DNA of 64,000 nt from Siphonodentalium dalli. Taxonomy: Eukaryota > Mollusca > Scaphopoda > Gadilida > Siphonodentaliidae. Made by a program: the position numbers and the translations under genes. Location: contig CP136066.1 in the NCBI GenBank assembly GCA_032622095.1, positions 128,867,917 through 128,931,916 on the forward strand, in the 5' to 3' direction. Positions 25,840-38,942 of this stretch are shown here, piece by piece. Below the pieces are notes generated by a model. The model made no database searches. It saw only the letters and a list, made by a program, of their open reading frames with translations, and was not told the origin of the DNA. Within the stretch, counting starts at the first letter, position 1. Each line of letters opens with the position of its first letter.

Positions 25840-26360
25840 TCAGGTGGCCTCTAAATAGGAGCCATCATTATTTTCCCAAAATAAAAAAAAAACAGCTGCC
25901 ATCTTGAATTTAAAATTTGAATCCATCAGAACAACCCATCTCACATTTATTGGAGAATTGTTTTGAAAATTTACAAACATGTTTAGGATCACCTCTAGAT
26001 GGGAGCTATCAAATGAAAATATGCCCACGGGCAGTCCTCTTCGATTTTACTTTTTTGCATTACTTAATCCTTTGGCACACCCCACAGACAACATCCGTAA
26101 TCTGATAGACACCAGACTTCATATAGATCTTCAGGGTGACTACCAGATTGGAGCCATCAAATTTTTCTGAATTTTGTTGAAAAACATGGCTAATTCGTTC
26201 GGCATGCTCTGCAGTTCACATCTCTCATGCTGAATTCAAAACTTTATATATCTCTTCAAGTTGACATCTAGTATTACTTAGACATTCCTAATCACTCCAT
26301 TGATTAACACATGAAATTATCCCCTCTCCAAGTTGAGCTCTAGTATAAGCTTTCATTTAA
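25840..26360 (+). repeat. Repeat family A copy, diverged
   Basis: It carries CAGCTGCCATCTTGAATTT, TTTAGGATCACCTCTAGATGGGAG (two parts of one unit) and the terminal CTCCAAGTTGAGCTCTAG. It ends about 180 bases before the zinc-helix exon. Confidence 0.7.
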
Positions 26361-26543
26361 CTATTATTTGAATGACTGATCTTACGTAGGAGATAATTAG
26401 AGAGGTCCCTTTCAGCTGATGGCATCAGGAATGCCCATGTTTGAATTTGCACCATTTGTTAGCATCAGCAGTGCAATCTATTGTTTATTAAAGATCCCAT
26501 GACTTGGGTGCGATCAACTTCAATTAAACTTTCTAATTTCTAG

Positions 26544-26716
26544 GAGCAGCAGGTGGAATCTGTGAGAAATACAAGGACTACAACGAAGGCAACACACGTG
26601 TTAAGAAGAGTTTAAACACGGGTATTGTCACTGTGGTTAACTTCAAGAAACCAGTGCCAGCTAAAGTCTCCCAGCTCACATTTGCTCATGAAGTTGGTCA
26701 CAATTTTGGGTCTCCT
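26544..26716 (+). CDS. ADAM10: ADAM10-like metalloprotease, internal exon (zinc-binding helix)
   Basis: The exon follows the acceptor TTTCTAATTTCTAG and ends at the donor CCT|GTGAGT. It starts by completing the split codon from the previous exon, then reads [26 protein letters not shown], and [19 protein letters not shown] holds the first two zinc-binding histidines and the catalytic glutamate of the metzincin motif HExxHxxGxxH. The third histidine is the first codon of the next exon, 12.2 kb away. KSLNTGI and [13 protein letters not shown] agree with ADAM10 rather than ADAM17, which has THELGHNFGAEH. A broken copy of the 5' half lies at 27441-27547. Confidence 0.96.
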
Positions 26717-28304
26717 GTGAGTTTATCTTCTAGCTAGTCTCCTTCGAATCACAATTTGTATTCGAATCGAATGGGGGGGGGGGGGGGCAGATTTCACATA
26801 GAATCAAACCACCGTAATCTAAAGTTTGGTGATATTCATTAACAATTTGTTATCATCGCTGGCGATTATAGAAATGTACATGACAAATAATTTATCAATT
26901 CATCATGGCACTACGCTGGGATGGTTTGAAAGTTTATTGAATCTTCGCAATAATTTTGAATGAAACCTTTTGCGTGATTTCACATCGAATCAAATCTCAA
27001 ATGTTTGCAGGAGCCTACTTCTAGCATCTATTTGCGGCAACCCTTTCATTACCAATGCAAAAGTCATTTTTATGGGTCACAGATTGTTTAGGCCCTGCTG
27101 ACACAGGGTAGGACAAAATAAAACAAATCACCTTATAAATTTTTTGGGGGTTCATAAAGTTAATATGTAATGAAGTATTGGATAAGTTGATGCATTGATA
27201 TCTGAATATGGTCATCCTTATGGGTAAATAATGAGAATTCCGACTGGGAGTTTGTAACAGATATATAGTAGATATATTAGAAAAATAAACACCATATATA
27301 AACATGTGAACACAGTGAAGTGCTTTAATTTATTTAATTTATAAATTTTCTACAAAGTATATCTCACATGTTCTGTCCGATGTTATCATTTCTCTCCTAG
27401 TTGTGTAAAAAGCTAGATCAGGATATTCTTCCTTGAAAACTAGGAATACAACGAAGGTAACACACGTGTTAAGAAGAGTTTAAACAAGGGTATTGTCACC
27501 AACTTAACTTGTGGTTAACTTCAAGAAACCAGTGCCAGCTAAAGTCTGCTGGGCTGCACATGACGAATACTAATTCTTAGACTATGTTATTCAATTAAAT
27601 GGGTATAAAAGTACACATTTTCTGCAAGTAGACATGCCAGCTGAATATGCAGATATTTTAAAGAATTCCCATACTTATGAACTTCTATCACCATGTCAGG
27701 CATATTTTATTTATTGATGATCTTTTCCATAAGACCTCGGCTAACTGTGACAAGTTGTAGAAACAACGCTTGACACACAATGCAGGCTGACAATATTATG
27801 TGACACAATAATTAGCAGCAGAGGTTCACTCAGTTTCTTGTGATGCTACACTAAGTCACACACTAACTATCTGTCTATAGTAGGACTGTTCATTTTATGA
27901 AGTTGGTAAAGTGTGAATTATTATGTTACACGATCACAGATAATATTCCTACTCTGTGACATGTGCGATGCATATTACATTGCATATCCATTTTAGCCCA
28001 TGTAATTTACAATAAATCATATTCTCTGAATGGTCCATTGCCAATGATGCCATAACCTAATAAGTCATGAACATACCCCACACTAACAAGCTCTGCCATT
28101 TACACAATGTGCACAAGATGGGTACAGCATCTTGTTCATCAAGAAAAGGATCACACTACATTTATTCCTTGAATATTCCCTTTATATATCACAGCTATTC
28201 TATTACTGTATATACTAATGCATGAAGTGGTTGGGACTCTAGGTATTTACAGGGTATGAGATGAAGCCAGTGGGTAATGCATTGGCCTTTTTGGTCATTT
28301 TAAA
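26717..28304. other. Intron sequence around the duplicated exon fragment
   Basis: Apart from the fragment at 27441-27547 I see a run of about 16 G at 26774-26789 and a GATTTCACAT(A/C)GAATCAAA pair flanking 26790-26995. No other gene was recognised. Confidence 0.5.
27441..27547 (+). pseudogene. Broken partial duplicate of the zinc-helix exon
   Basis: This intronic stretch repeats the middle of the exon at 26544-26716. The segment starting TACAACGAAGG matches with about two substitutions over roughly 53 bases, then an extra 10 bases (CAACTTAACT) shift the frame, then 38 more bases match exactly. The copy stops before the HEVGH codons. Its left edge still reads TAG|GA like the true acceptor, but the residues before TACAACG are lost. 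Spliced from the previous donor it would hit a stop within a few codons, so it cannot be a working alternative exon. Confidence 0.9.
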
Positions 28305-28740
28305 CTTTAAAGTTTGAGCTATTGCCATGGGTTGGCATCTGCCGTATGTCCATACGTCTGTCAACAATTTTCGTTAGCACACCCTTCAGATCACATCTGT
28401 CATTCGATTCCTTCATATGGACATTCGGGGTGACTTCTGGATGGGAGCCTTCTATGTATACCGAAATTCATTGAAAAACATGGCTGCCAGCAGCCATCTT
28501 GGATTTCAAATTTGAATTCATCGGCACACCCCGGAGCCCACATTTATTGGAGAATTGTTTTGAAAATGTACAGGTATATTTACCATCACCTCTAGATGGA
28601 GCTATCAAATTTGAACAAATTTCGTTGAAAAACATGGCCGCCAGCAGCCATCTTGGATTTTGCCTTTTGTATGACTAAATCCTTCGGCAAACCCTACAGG
28701 CCACCTCTTTCATCCGATCTTCATTTGGATCTTCAGGTAA
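28305..28740 (+). repeat. Repeat family A copy
   Basis: AACTTTAAAGTTTGAGCTATTGCCATGG (opening hairpin, quoted in parts: AACTTTAAAGTT, GAGCTATTGCC) followed by CAGCAGCCATCTTGGATTT units. Confidence 0.75.
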
Positions 28741-28803
28741 TTTTTGTTTCTATTTTTGTAACGATACAATTATAAAATATTATCAGTTAATTCAGTGGTT
28801 AAT

Positions 28804-31524
28804 TAGTGATGTTCTGACAATGAAAAAGCCCGATAACTGGAGGCACAATCGGCCGATTTCCGATGTTTATATATATTGTGCGTTTCTTCCCATAATGGAC
28901 CTATTTCTTCTCATTGCACTCCCTATTCTGGTATAGTTTCAAAGCCAAATACATCGAAGAAATATAGACACACTGTCGCGAAAGTATTTCCACCGACGTC
29001 AGTTATGCATTGCCTTTGATGTATACCAGCAGTTGTATTGACAAAGAGATCAAAGGTGCCGACACAGAGTAACTTATGACCATGTGTGGAACACTTGTAC
29101 ACGGTGTAAAAGTATTGATTGAATACTTGTAAGTTGTGACAATGTATGGAATGGTGATGATTATTAACTAAATTTAGATTGATGGGTTATAATTGCTGTC
29201 ATATTTGTCTCAGATTTTCCAAATTCCCATTGGTCACACCTTTTGACTTTTAACAACTGGGAACCTTTTATAGTTCCGCCTACTCAATTTCTGTTGCGTG
29301 AGACCGTCCCAAAGTTCAATGTGGAGCTAAGTATATTTCATTGCGTATGCTGTAACTTGTAATGAGAGCATCACTAATACAATGGCGACTTGCAGAATGA
29401 AAAAAATAAGTGCAATTTAGGACTACTTCACCGTATTGTCCCCCACAGACAAAAAAGCTAATTATGCCCCTCCTCACATTGGTCGTTATTGAAGACAGTT
29501 CTGATCGCGACTGTACTAATTCATTCAGTGTGTGCTTCAACTTATTGACATAGCATGTGACGTCACATGGCACATGCTCAACAAGAAACTAAAATGTAAT
29601 GAGGTCAGCTGTTTAAAGCTTTCTTTAAATCTATTTCGTGTCCACACGATTGAACCAATAACTTCCTACTACATGCGATATGTCACATAGGTGTATTTCC
29701 ATGCTAAAAATAATCATATCAGACTGTTTGGATGATGACAATAGCTTCTTTTTAGGCTGTTACAATTGCGTTTTAAATTCAATACTAGTGTTGTATTGCA
29801 TACGTTTATTAAAGTGTGCATAATGCACTTGGATACAAGAACGTTTTTATGTGTACCCATACCATGTATGATACACATAATGCTGACATCCGGATCAACC
29901 ATCCGTCTGTCCATCTGTCTGTCCATCTGTCTGTCCATCTGTCCGTAGAGACTCGCTATCTGATTCGATTACTCAAATATTTTTTATCGGATCGTGTTCA
30001 AATTTTGTGTGCATGTTTATGATGACACACTCCTCACCTGTATAGTTTTTGGTATCGATCGGTTGATCAGTTTAGAAATTATTAACACTTTTCATTAGCA
30101 CATAGGCATGAGCTATCTGATGCTGCAACCAAAGTATTTTTTGTCCGATTGGGTTCATATTTAATATGTAGATTAATGATGACACACACCTCACCTATGC
30201 TATCTGTTGCATCTAAGTCAAACAATTTTCTTCTGATATGCCTCATATTTCTTACCTAGGTTTTTCTTAGCACATTCTTCAACTGTATGGTTTTTGGTAT
30301 CGTTTAGTTAACCCTTTCTGCTCTTGTTTTAAATAGAATTCATCCAAGTTGTATTGACTTAAATATTTTTCATCTGATCACCACCATTTAAATTTAAAAT
30401 TCAAGTAACTGATAATGTAATTAATGCCTGCACTGTAAGCTTAGAAGAGAAGAGAACTTCTCACATAACACAGAGTGTATCATTGGCAATTGAGTTATGT
30501 TTAGCTGAACACCAGATAGAGATAGATAGCATGGCTGGCAGAGTCTGTTGATAAGACCTGTAAAAACTGTGATTGATGACTCTCTTCTTGCTAGTTCTGT
30601 TTTCTGTGCAATATTAAGTTAACCCCTTTGTTGAAATAGGTTCATGACATTAGAGACTGACTTCTAATTCCAATGACATGCTTTTTATAGACTTTTTGTG
30701 TTTATCAGTTCATTAGTTTGGGTAAGATTAACCCCATTCTATCCGATTTCATGACTCAAATATTTCCATTGATTATGTTTATAGTTATTGGCATAGTTTA
30801 TGATAACACACCCCTAACCTGCATAGTGATCGAGGGTCATTTGGTTTATTTGCTTAAAAATATTAACATCCTCCACCAATCCTGTTGACACAATGTGATA
30901 ACTAAATATTTTTCACATGATCACTATATAAATAATTGCATCCATTTTAATGATGATACATTCTTCACCTGTATAGATTTTGGTATCGATTGGTTTTGAA
31001 AATATTCCATAACTTTAATTATATTTCCGCTGTTTACATACATTATATCTTTCCAATGTTTAGCTTTGAAGAAAATTAACCCACCCCATTCCATGGTCAT
31101 ACAGTATGCTATCCAATGTAATGAATCTAATATTTTCAATCTGACCAATCTCATATCCTACCTCTAGCTATCTGAAAATTCAGCATTAAAACATTTTATA
31201 TCCAATCATTATCAATCATTTTATATCCAGGTCTATACATCCCTCACTTGTATACATGTAGTTGTTCTGGTATTGATTGCTTTTTGAATGGGAAATATTA
31301 ACCCTTTTCTCTAAATGATCCCATGAATTTTTAATATGCAGTTAACACAAAACATAATTAAAAAAAATAACAATAATAAAAAAACATAATATGTTATGTC
31401 TCACATTCCAATGTGATAAGCAAATAAATGGAGTTGCTATGATGTTTATCTACTTAATGTCTTACAACTATTTTGTCTTTAGCTGCTATGGCTGATTCCG
31501 ATTCCGATTATCGGTACATCACTA
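28804..31524. mobile_element. hAT-like element, non-autonomous
   Basis: The left end TAGTGATGTTCTGACAAT and right end, in reverse TAGTGATGTACCGATAAT, are inverted. The flanking 8-mers TGGTTAAT and CAGTTAAT differ at two positions, as expected for an aged hAT duplication. Most of the inside is repeat family B. No transposase was recognised. Confidence 0.55.
29857..31300 (+). repeat. Repeat family B copy inside the hAT-like element
   Basis: It opens ACCCATACCATGTATGATAC, has a (GTCCATCTGTCT)n microsatellite at 29903-29943, then degenerate units with TTTTTGGTATCGAT and GATGACACAC. Confidence 0.65.
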
Positions 31525-31592
31525 CAGTTAATTAGTCTGATAAACATTTCAAGACCAAATGACCCACTATTGTCGGAAATATGTCAACACAT

Positions 31593-31739
31593 TATTCTGT
31601 TTCCTGCCAGGGCCCAGTGTGCATGGTGTCATGTTCCCGGCCTGGAAATTATATTCAGCCTCACCGCTAGAGCAGCTCGATTGAATATGAATTCCAGGCC
31701 GGGAAGATGACACCATGTTCTCTGGCAGGAAGCAGAATA
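31593..31739. mobile_element. Fold-back MITE-like hairpin
   Basis: Arms of about 60 bases (TATTCTGTTTCCTGCCAG ... TTCCCGGCCTGGAA and its complement TTCCAGGCCGGGAA ... CTGGCAGGAAGCAGAATA) enclose a loop of about 20 bases. It lies just right of the hAT-like element. Confidence 0.8.
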
Positions 31740-31954
31740 TATCATATATAACTTATACTGTACAAAGTTTAAGCACCTTGTTTTGATATAGTAAACTTAA
31801 TTTTTCCTGTATACGAAGAACACTTTGCTAAAAGGGTAATTCATTCACATGTAAGTGGATGACCGGACCACTTTTGATCGGTCAAGGCAAGTATACCAGA
31901 CAGAATGGCCTGGACTGGACTGGTCTGCCTAGTCAGTGGACCTACGCACCACAA

Positions 31955-32445
31955 CTCTAGATGGGAGCCCTAATTTTTTTTCTCCAAATTCGTTAAAAAA
32001 CATGGCCGCCAGCTGCCATCTTGGATTTCAAATTTCAATCCATTGGAGAAATCTTTTGAAAATTTACAGGCATGTTTAGGATCACCTCTAGATGGACAAT
32101 TTACTATGAAAAACATGCCTGCCGGCAGCTCTCTTGAATTTATTCTTTGCATGACTAAATCCTTTAGCATAACCTACAGACGATATCCCTCAACTGATCA
32201 TCACCAGGCTTCATATTGAAATTCGTGGTGATCACTAGATTGGAGCCATCAAATTTTTCCAATTTTTTTTGAAAATCATGGCCGCCTGTGGCCATCGTAG
32301 ATTTTAATTTATATATATCTCTTGTTGACATCGAGTATTACTGAGACATTTCAACTTACCGCATTTCCTGATCACTCAATTGACTGTAACAGATGAAATT
32401 ATTCCCTCTCCAATTTGAGCTACAGTGTTAGTGACACTTTCATTA
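31955..32445 (+). repeat. Repeat family A copy
   Basis: AACATGGCCGCCAGCTGCC and CTCTAGATGGACAA units, ending CAATTTGAGCTACAGTGTTA. Confidence 0.7.
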
Positions 32446-32514
32446 CCTGGAGCATTCACATTTTAAAATGAAATAAATCCTCCAGATTACATCCGGAAGT
32501 TCTGCTTTAATTTT

Positions 32515-33632
32515 CAGCTCAACTTTACATGTAAGATTGAGCTATTTTCATGGGTTGGTATCTGTCCATGTGGATGTGTGTGTGTCCGTCAACAATTTCT
32601 ATTAGCACGGGCTACAAGTCATGCCTTTGGTAGGATCATTATGGAACTTGTCATGGATGTTAACATTGACATGTAGATGGGAACGAGTCATTTTGGGGTC
32701 ATTCGGCCGTAAAACATGGCAGCTGGTAGCCATCTTGGATTTTACTCTTTGCATGTCTAAATCCTTGGTCACAACCTACAGACCACATCCCTCATCTGAT
32801 CATCACCAAACTTCATATAGATTATCGGGATGACCTCTAGATGGGAACAATCAAAGTTTTCATTGAAACTTATCATGTATCTTGGATTTTACTCTTTGTA
32901 TGACCAAATTCCTCGGCACACCCTATACAGGCCACCTCCCTCATCCGATCATCACCAAACCTCATATGGAACTTAGGGCTGACCTCTAGATGGAGCCATA
33001 AATTTTTCTGAAATTTTTGAAAAAACATAATCCACCAGCAGCCATCTTTTATTTCAAATTTGAATCTATCGGCACACCCTGCATTTATTGTAGAATTGTT
33101 TTGAAAATTTACAGGTATGTTTAGGATCACCTCTAGATGGGAGCTATCAAAATTGAACATTATTTTTATGAAAAACATGGTCACTGGCAGCCATCTTGGA
33201 TTTTACTCTATGCATGACTAAATCCTTTGACAACATGCCTGATACGATAATTACCTTCATTAGGAAAACATAGCTGCCAGTGGCCATCTTGGATTTTATT
33301 CCTGGCATGACTAAATTCTTTGGTACACCCTACAGACAACATCCCTTGTTTGATCATTGCTGTTAAGCTTCACATGGATCTTTGGGATAACCACAAGACT
33401 GGAGTAATCTAAATTTTCCGAATTTCGTTAAAAAACATGGCTACCCGTATCTATTTTGGATTTTACTCTTTACATGATTAAATCCTTAAGCACACATACA
33501 GACAAAATTCCTCATCTGATCGTCACCAAACTTCATATTGATCTGCAGGGTGAGCACTAGATGGGAGCTATCAAATGTTTTGAATTTCATTAGAAAACAT
33601 GTCCACCAGTGGCCATCTTGGATTTTACTTTT
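32515..33632 (+). repeat. Repeat family A copy, left part
   Basis: It begins TCAGCTCAACTTTACATG and contains several CAGCCATCTTGGATTTTAC units. The copy is interrupted at 33633 by the TA-flanked element and resumes at 36257 up to about 36392 (TGTTGAGCTCATTGACACTT). Confidence 0.8.
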
Positions 33633-33634
33633 TA

Positions 33635-36256
33635 CAGCACTGCTCAAATTAAGCAACCTTTTTTAACGAGGTGTACATGCGTTAATACCGCGGTGCAATA
33701 CCGCGACATACCACCGATTCGCGGTTGCACTACCTCGCACGTACCGCGGGTACCAACGTGATGTTCGCGGTACCACCGTACTACCAGCGGTAACGAATGT
33801 TTGTACCGCGGTGACACACGGTAATCCACCGCACAAACGCGGTGACATCACTGCTATGCGGTAGCATTTTTGTAACGAGGTTAATGACGGGATTCGATGT
33901 CTGACCGTCAATCTTCCAAAATAGGACAGCCGTTCTCACGATCTCCGTCCATGATTGTGTACCGTGAAGTGTATTATTAAAATATTGAAATAGATGAAAG
34001 CTGAGTATCGGGAAATATACCCGGCTTCCAGGTTAAGTAAAGATAAGTATAAGTTACTTTGAGCAAGTAATTTTTAAATTAAATGTGAATATTAAAATAT
34101 TATAATAACACTTATCGTCTTGTTTTATTGCCCAAAATTCCCATGAATAACACTATTTTGTGAGCAGTGTGGGTTATCAGGAAGGGAACAAATGATTTCG
34201 GCCATTTTAGACAGCTCGGTAAATCCCGTATCTATATAGTCTATATCAATGTTCAGATGTACGTGATCCCCAAATTGAATGATAATGATAATATTTAAAT
34301 AGTTCCCAGAATAAATATAGTTGTTAACTTTATTGACATTCATTAACTTCAAATCACAAACACCATTTGTTCATATAAAGGGAATTATTGTCTTAGCAAT
34401 AAAAGACACAAAGTGGAACTGCCGTATATCCAGGGAAAACAAATACATTCTGTGCAAAAGCACGTGTCACTGAATACGTCATACTCCAGCTGGTATAGAC
34501 TCTGTTAATATAGGACACAGGACACTTAAGATGTCGCCATGTCTTTTTATAACTGGCCTCAATGGGTGAAATAAATATTTGTGTTTTGTTGATGGTGCTA
34601 TCAGTAAAACTACACACGTGACGCGCGAATGGCTGTTTTGTGTTTTGAACACTTGTATTTTCATTACTTCAATATGTCTGTTTAGCTTACATAATGCTCG
34701 TAGAAAATATATCCATCTATTTTGGTATTGTGAATAATATTATATGTATTTTGGAGAGCAAACCGCCACGTGGCTTTAACAGACAAGGCTCATTCGATCT
34801 TTAAAATGTTGTGCATGTAATAGCTATTTATAAATATTTGTCGCACAAAAGTGAGACAAACGCTCTTTATTGCTACCATATCGGGAATAAACTAACAAGG
34901 ACCCAATTACACCGAATTCGATCACTTAAAATAATTATGTTACAATGTTAACCTCTGTATATAACCAAACAAACATATTTAGAGGTCAACTTTCCCACTT
35001 TCCAACACCATGCATGTTTCATCCGAATCGTGATTAGATAGGAATATGTGAATATAATTTATACTGCGAACAACCGAAAACCACAAGTGCATGCCATCGC
35101 CAAAAGTTGCAATTCCACATCAATGTTCACGTAACAAAATCAAAGACTGATTTGACAACGTTATGTCTTTCAATGTTTGGTGTTTTGCGTGTGTCTTTTG
35201 TCGCGCACATTGGCGATGATAACAACTTTGCTACATGACATGTGCCACGCTTTCTTAATGATACATTTTATTCCCACCGACAAGAACTCTTGAGGCGCAA
35301 ATGTTTGTAAATTGCTTTAAATACTGTTTCACACATGCGTACAATCGTACGTCTTGACAACAATATACTATTTACGCGCCGATAATGTTTGGCATATGAA
35401 CAGAACTATAGATTTTTAAATCTCCCTTCCGTTGATGGCGATATGAACGATTATGAATATTTCTGGAATGAACATATATACGCCGCCCTGGCCTCGAAGA
35501 CTAAAATCGGACTATTACTATAATGCACCGTCCCCGCTAGTTTCGACTAAATTCAGATAAATGGCGGATTTACTTCTCCCATTTTATAAGAAATTTAGAT
35601 TTCGGAAACACAAAAAAAAAAAAAATCCTGCATGAGTGGAAACCGATATACATGGAGGAATCGGGGGCGTAAATCATTTGACGATATGTAAGATAGATGC
35701 CAACAACAAAACTATTACTCCATGATGCTTTGCGTAATCGCCGTAAGCAACTACAGCCGAGTTCAAAAACCGCCGACGTGGTTAAAAAATATTATAATAA
35801 TCTTATTTTCTGGTAAAAATGTTTCATATATATACATGACATGAGATTAAACATGTTCATGTACTTTGCCCATATGTACTCCGATTGCATTATTATTCAT
35901 TTATATTCATTACGTATACATAATTATGTGCAGCTTACAGGTATTCATTTAATACAAAAGTTATTCATAATCATTTATCCACCGTGTGAGGCCTGGTTTC
36001 AGACATGTTCTCTCTCCGCGGTGGAGGGCCGTTAGCGGTAAATTGAACGCGGTCACGAAAAAAATAACGTGGTGTACGGTGGTAACGAACACAAATAACG
36101 CGGTAACTAACGGTAAAAATACCATACCAGTACCGCGGGTCAACCGCCCTCCGCCGCGGTACAAAATGAATACCACGGTATTTTGGTGGTATCACCACGG
36201 TATAAAGTACCGGCCCATAACCTCGTTAAACAGGTCGCTTAATGAGAGCATAGCTG
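33635..36256. mobile_element. Tc1/mariner-like non-autonomous element with TACCGCGGTA arrays
   Basis: Imperfect inverted ends CAGCACTGCTCAAATTAAGC and (in reverse) CAGCTATGCTCTCATTAAGC are flanked by TA. The TTTAACGAGGT block follows in both ends. Subterminal zones (33690-33880 and 36015-36215) are crowded with ACCGCGGT palindromes. The outer sequence is a family A copy split at this site. No transposase was recognised in the middle. Confidence 0.8.
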
Positions 36257-36392
36257 TATATATCTCTTCATGTTGATATCTATTATTTCTTAGACATTTC
36301 AACTTTCCGCAATCCTAATCACTCCATTGACTGTAACACATGAAATTATCCACTCTCCATGTTGAGCTCATTGACACTTTCATTTATTGCAT
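36257..36392 (+). repeat. Repeat family A copy, right part
   Basis: TATATATCTCTTCATGTTGA ... TCCATGTTGAGCTCATTGACACTT continues the copy broken at 33632. Confidence 0.8.
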
Positions 36393-37866
36393 AGCCAAAT
36401 GTTGTGAAATGGAAGATTACCAGGTGTAATATTCAGATATGATATTCTACTATGTGTAATGTATTGAGATATGCACTCGTATTGCGATTTGTTTATTGAG
36501 ATATACGTATCGTATTGCAACCTTAGTGTATCTTCCCACTCCTAGTGGCGTATGTCAACACTGACTATTCTATGTCATATGCGGGATAGCATCAAAGAAT
36601 TGTTGGGTTGTCGGATTCACACTTGATGAATTAATTTGAGAATACCTTCCAAGATTTCATATTTCTTGAAATTAAACTTTCAAAGGGGAAAGGTGAATTA
36701 CAATACCCTATTAGATACGCTGTGAATTTAATTTTATTGTGCTTTTAATCAGAGTCGATGTGTCCTTTTTCACAACTAGTGCAATCCACTTATAAAATCT
36801 GAGCAGACACCATTTTCATTTCGGTTGACCTACACAACAAACATGGATGCAGTGCCACTACCAAAGCTATGGTCAATACATGTATATGAAATCAATATGA
36901 ATGATTGCAATTTAACACCTTGCGGAAAAATAAAAAAAATATAATGCACTTCAGTTTTAGCTCAATGCTTTAGCATTGTAAGCTTTTGTCATCGGTCGGA
37001 ATATCCGATCAAGATGTAGGACTAGACACAAGGAATGTATTTTTTTGCTAAAATATTTCCATTTCTCTGTGAATTATGACAAAAATGCTCTCTGAGAACA
37101 ATTTTAAGCGCCCTGTTTTCCAATTGCTGAAGACAGTTCCATTTTCTGTGGGTTAATCGGTCTCTAGGTGTACACAAATAATAACTTCGATCTAATAAAT
37201 ACATTTATGTTGTACAATAAATACTGAGCTTCATTTCCATACCAAGTTCACTCATGGGGCTAGTTTTTTCGTTGTAAAAACGCAATTCTGCAGCTGTCCT
37301 GCATCCTTGATTTCGACAATGTTAAGGTACAGGTAAGTTGTTGGCCGAATAATATAACATCCGGTGATTGGCCGAGTTAATTTATTTGGTTGGGGTGAAT
37401 ATCAAGCTTTCACAAAATTGAGCCCTCTACGTACCGGTTTTGCCTCCCATCCGCAGTTTACACACAGACACTGTTCCGAGGTTAACCTTGATCATGTGAT
37501 TGTTGCATGCTAATTTCAGCTCTGGGTTATCCCCAATCTTGATCGAGGCTGATTAAAAAAATGTCCGTCTCTCAATACAAACATCATTCAATTCATGATT
37601 GAAAAAGATTATGTTACTCAATATATAATTTGAAGAACGTAATAGACTTAGGTTATAAGTTTGAGATAATAAACTACACTTTTTGTTGCGAAATCTTTCA
37701 TCTTTGGTACATTTTTCTGTCAATATTTTGTTATTTTTGCTACATCATACTAGTATATTGAATTTAATAAATTTGTCAAACCTCTTGGTTATCAACTATA
37801 TTTTAATTAATGATATACGTTACAAAGGACTATAGGTTGCAATAGCTAACATTATTTCAAATGGAT
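36393..37866. other. Intron sequence, nothing recognised
   Basis: AT-rich DNA without a supported exon or element boundary. Confidence 0.5.
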
Positions 37867-38035
37867 TATGAGATAGTTTTGTCAACATCAACATTTTTGT
37901 TGCAACTGCAAGCCTGTTGCGTCGTGTGCGGTGACTTGCAACAATATTGTGCAACTTTGTTGCAGGATATTGTCTCATCGTCTTTGGACACCCTGCAACA
38001 TGTTGCGCAACATTGTTGCATCGTTGTCTACTGGG
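37867..38035. mobile_element. Possible transposon end with TTGCAACA motifs
   Basis: GTTGCAAC / TTGTTGCA / GTTGCGCAAC recur about eight times. The right edge, read in reverse, is CCCAGTAGACAACGATGC, similar in layout to the CCCAGACAGCACAACGACG end of the 20894-24312 element. The other end was not found. Confidence 0.35.
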
Positions 38036-38339
38036 CAAACCAACGTAAATGCAGTTGGTACTGTGTGATTTCAAATATTTTGTCATTTAGAATTAAGATC
38101 TTATTACCAAAAACACATTAAACACACATACTGTTCAACCCTATGTGTATATTGAAGTTATTAATATGGATATCTCCATATATTTGTATTATTATTAATG
38201 TAAATAAACTGTATACTATTTAAATAAAGTTTAAATCCCCCACCAGCCAACACCCCCAAACTTGTAGGGATATCTTCAATTAACCAGTGGAAAAAGACAT
38301 ATACATGTACCAAATTACACATTAAAACACAATCCTTAT

Positions 38340-38470
38340 ATATATCACTTAATATATTTAATACTTAGACATTAAACTTTCTGAGTTCCTAAAGACTCAA
38401 TTGACTACAACACATAAAATTATAGGATCTACAAGTTGATCTACAGTGTCATTGACACTTTTCATTGTTT
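38340..38470 (+). repeat. Solo 3' part of repeat family A
   Basis: ACTTAGACATTAAACTTTC ... CAAGTTGATCTACAGTGTCA matches the right end of full copies. Confidence 0.7.
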
Positions 38471-38942
38471 TCTCAGCTTAAGTTTTTCAGAGTACGTTCG
38501 GCATAAACCATAAAATCAAATGACCATGGCCTCAATGGATTCCCTTTTCAAATATAAATGTATATTGGAATAATCTATTGTTCTTTTGGAGGGGTGTTTT
38601 GATAATACAAGTTTATAAAGAATGTTTAGATAATAATTTCAACAAATGGCCCTTATTTATTAGGGAGTTTATTGTTTCAGGTATCCGTACCTGTATGGTA
38701 ATCACAAATTGTTAGATTATAATCTAATCCTAATCATTGATATAAAGGTGACAAATGGGACAGAGTTCTTGCAACAGTTGGGTCTGTATCTAATTTTGCT
38801 TTTTGAAGTTAAAACTTTAATATATATCTGTCAGTATTATTTTTAGCACTATATCAACATTAGTAACTTCCTCAAGCACCATATGCTTGACATTACCCCT
38901 CTTATACTGCTGATTTGGATGGTGATGTTTCTATTTTTACAG

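Noticed and set aside
27441-27547. A mutually exclusive alternative exon
   Set aside because: A 10-bp insertion breaks the frame, the HEVGH codons are missing, and splicing from the previous donor gives an early stop.
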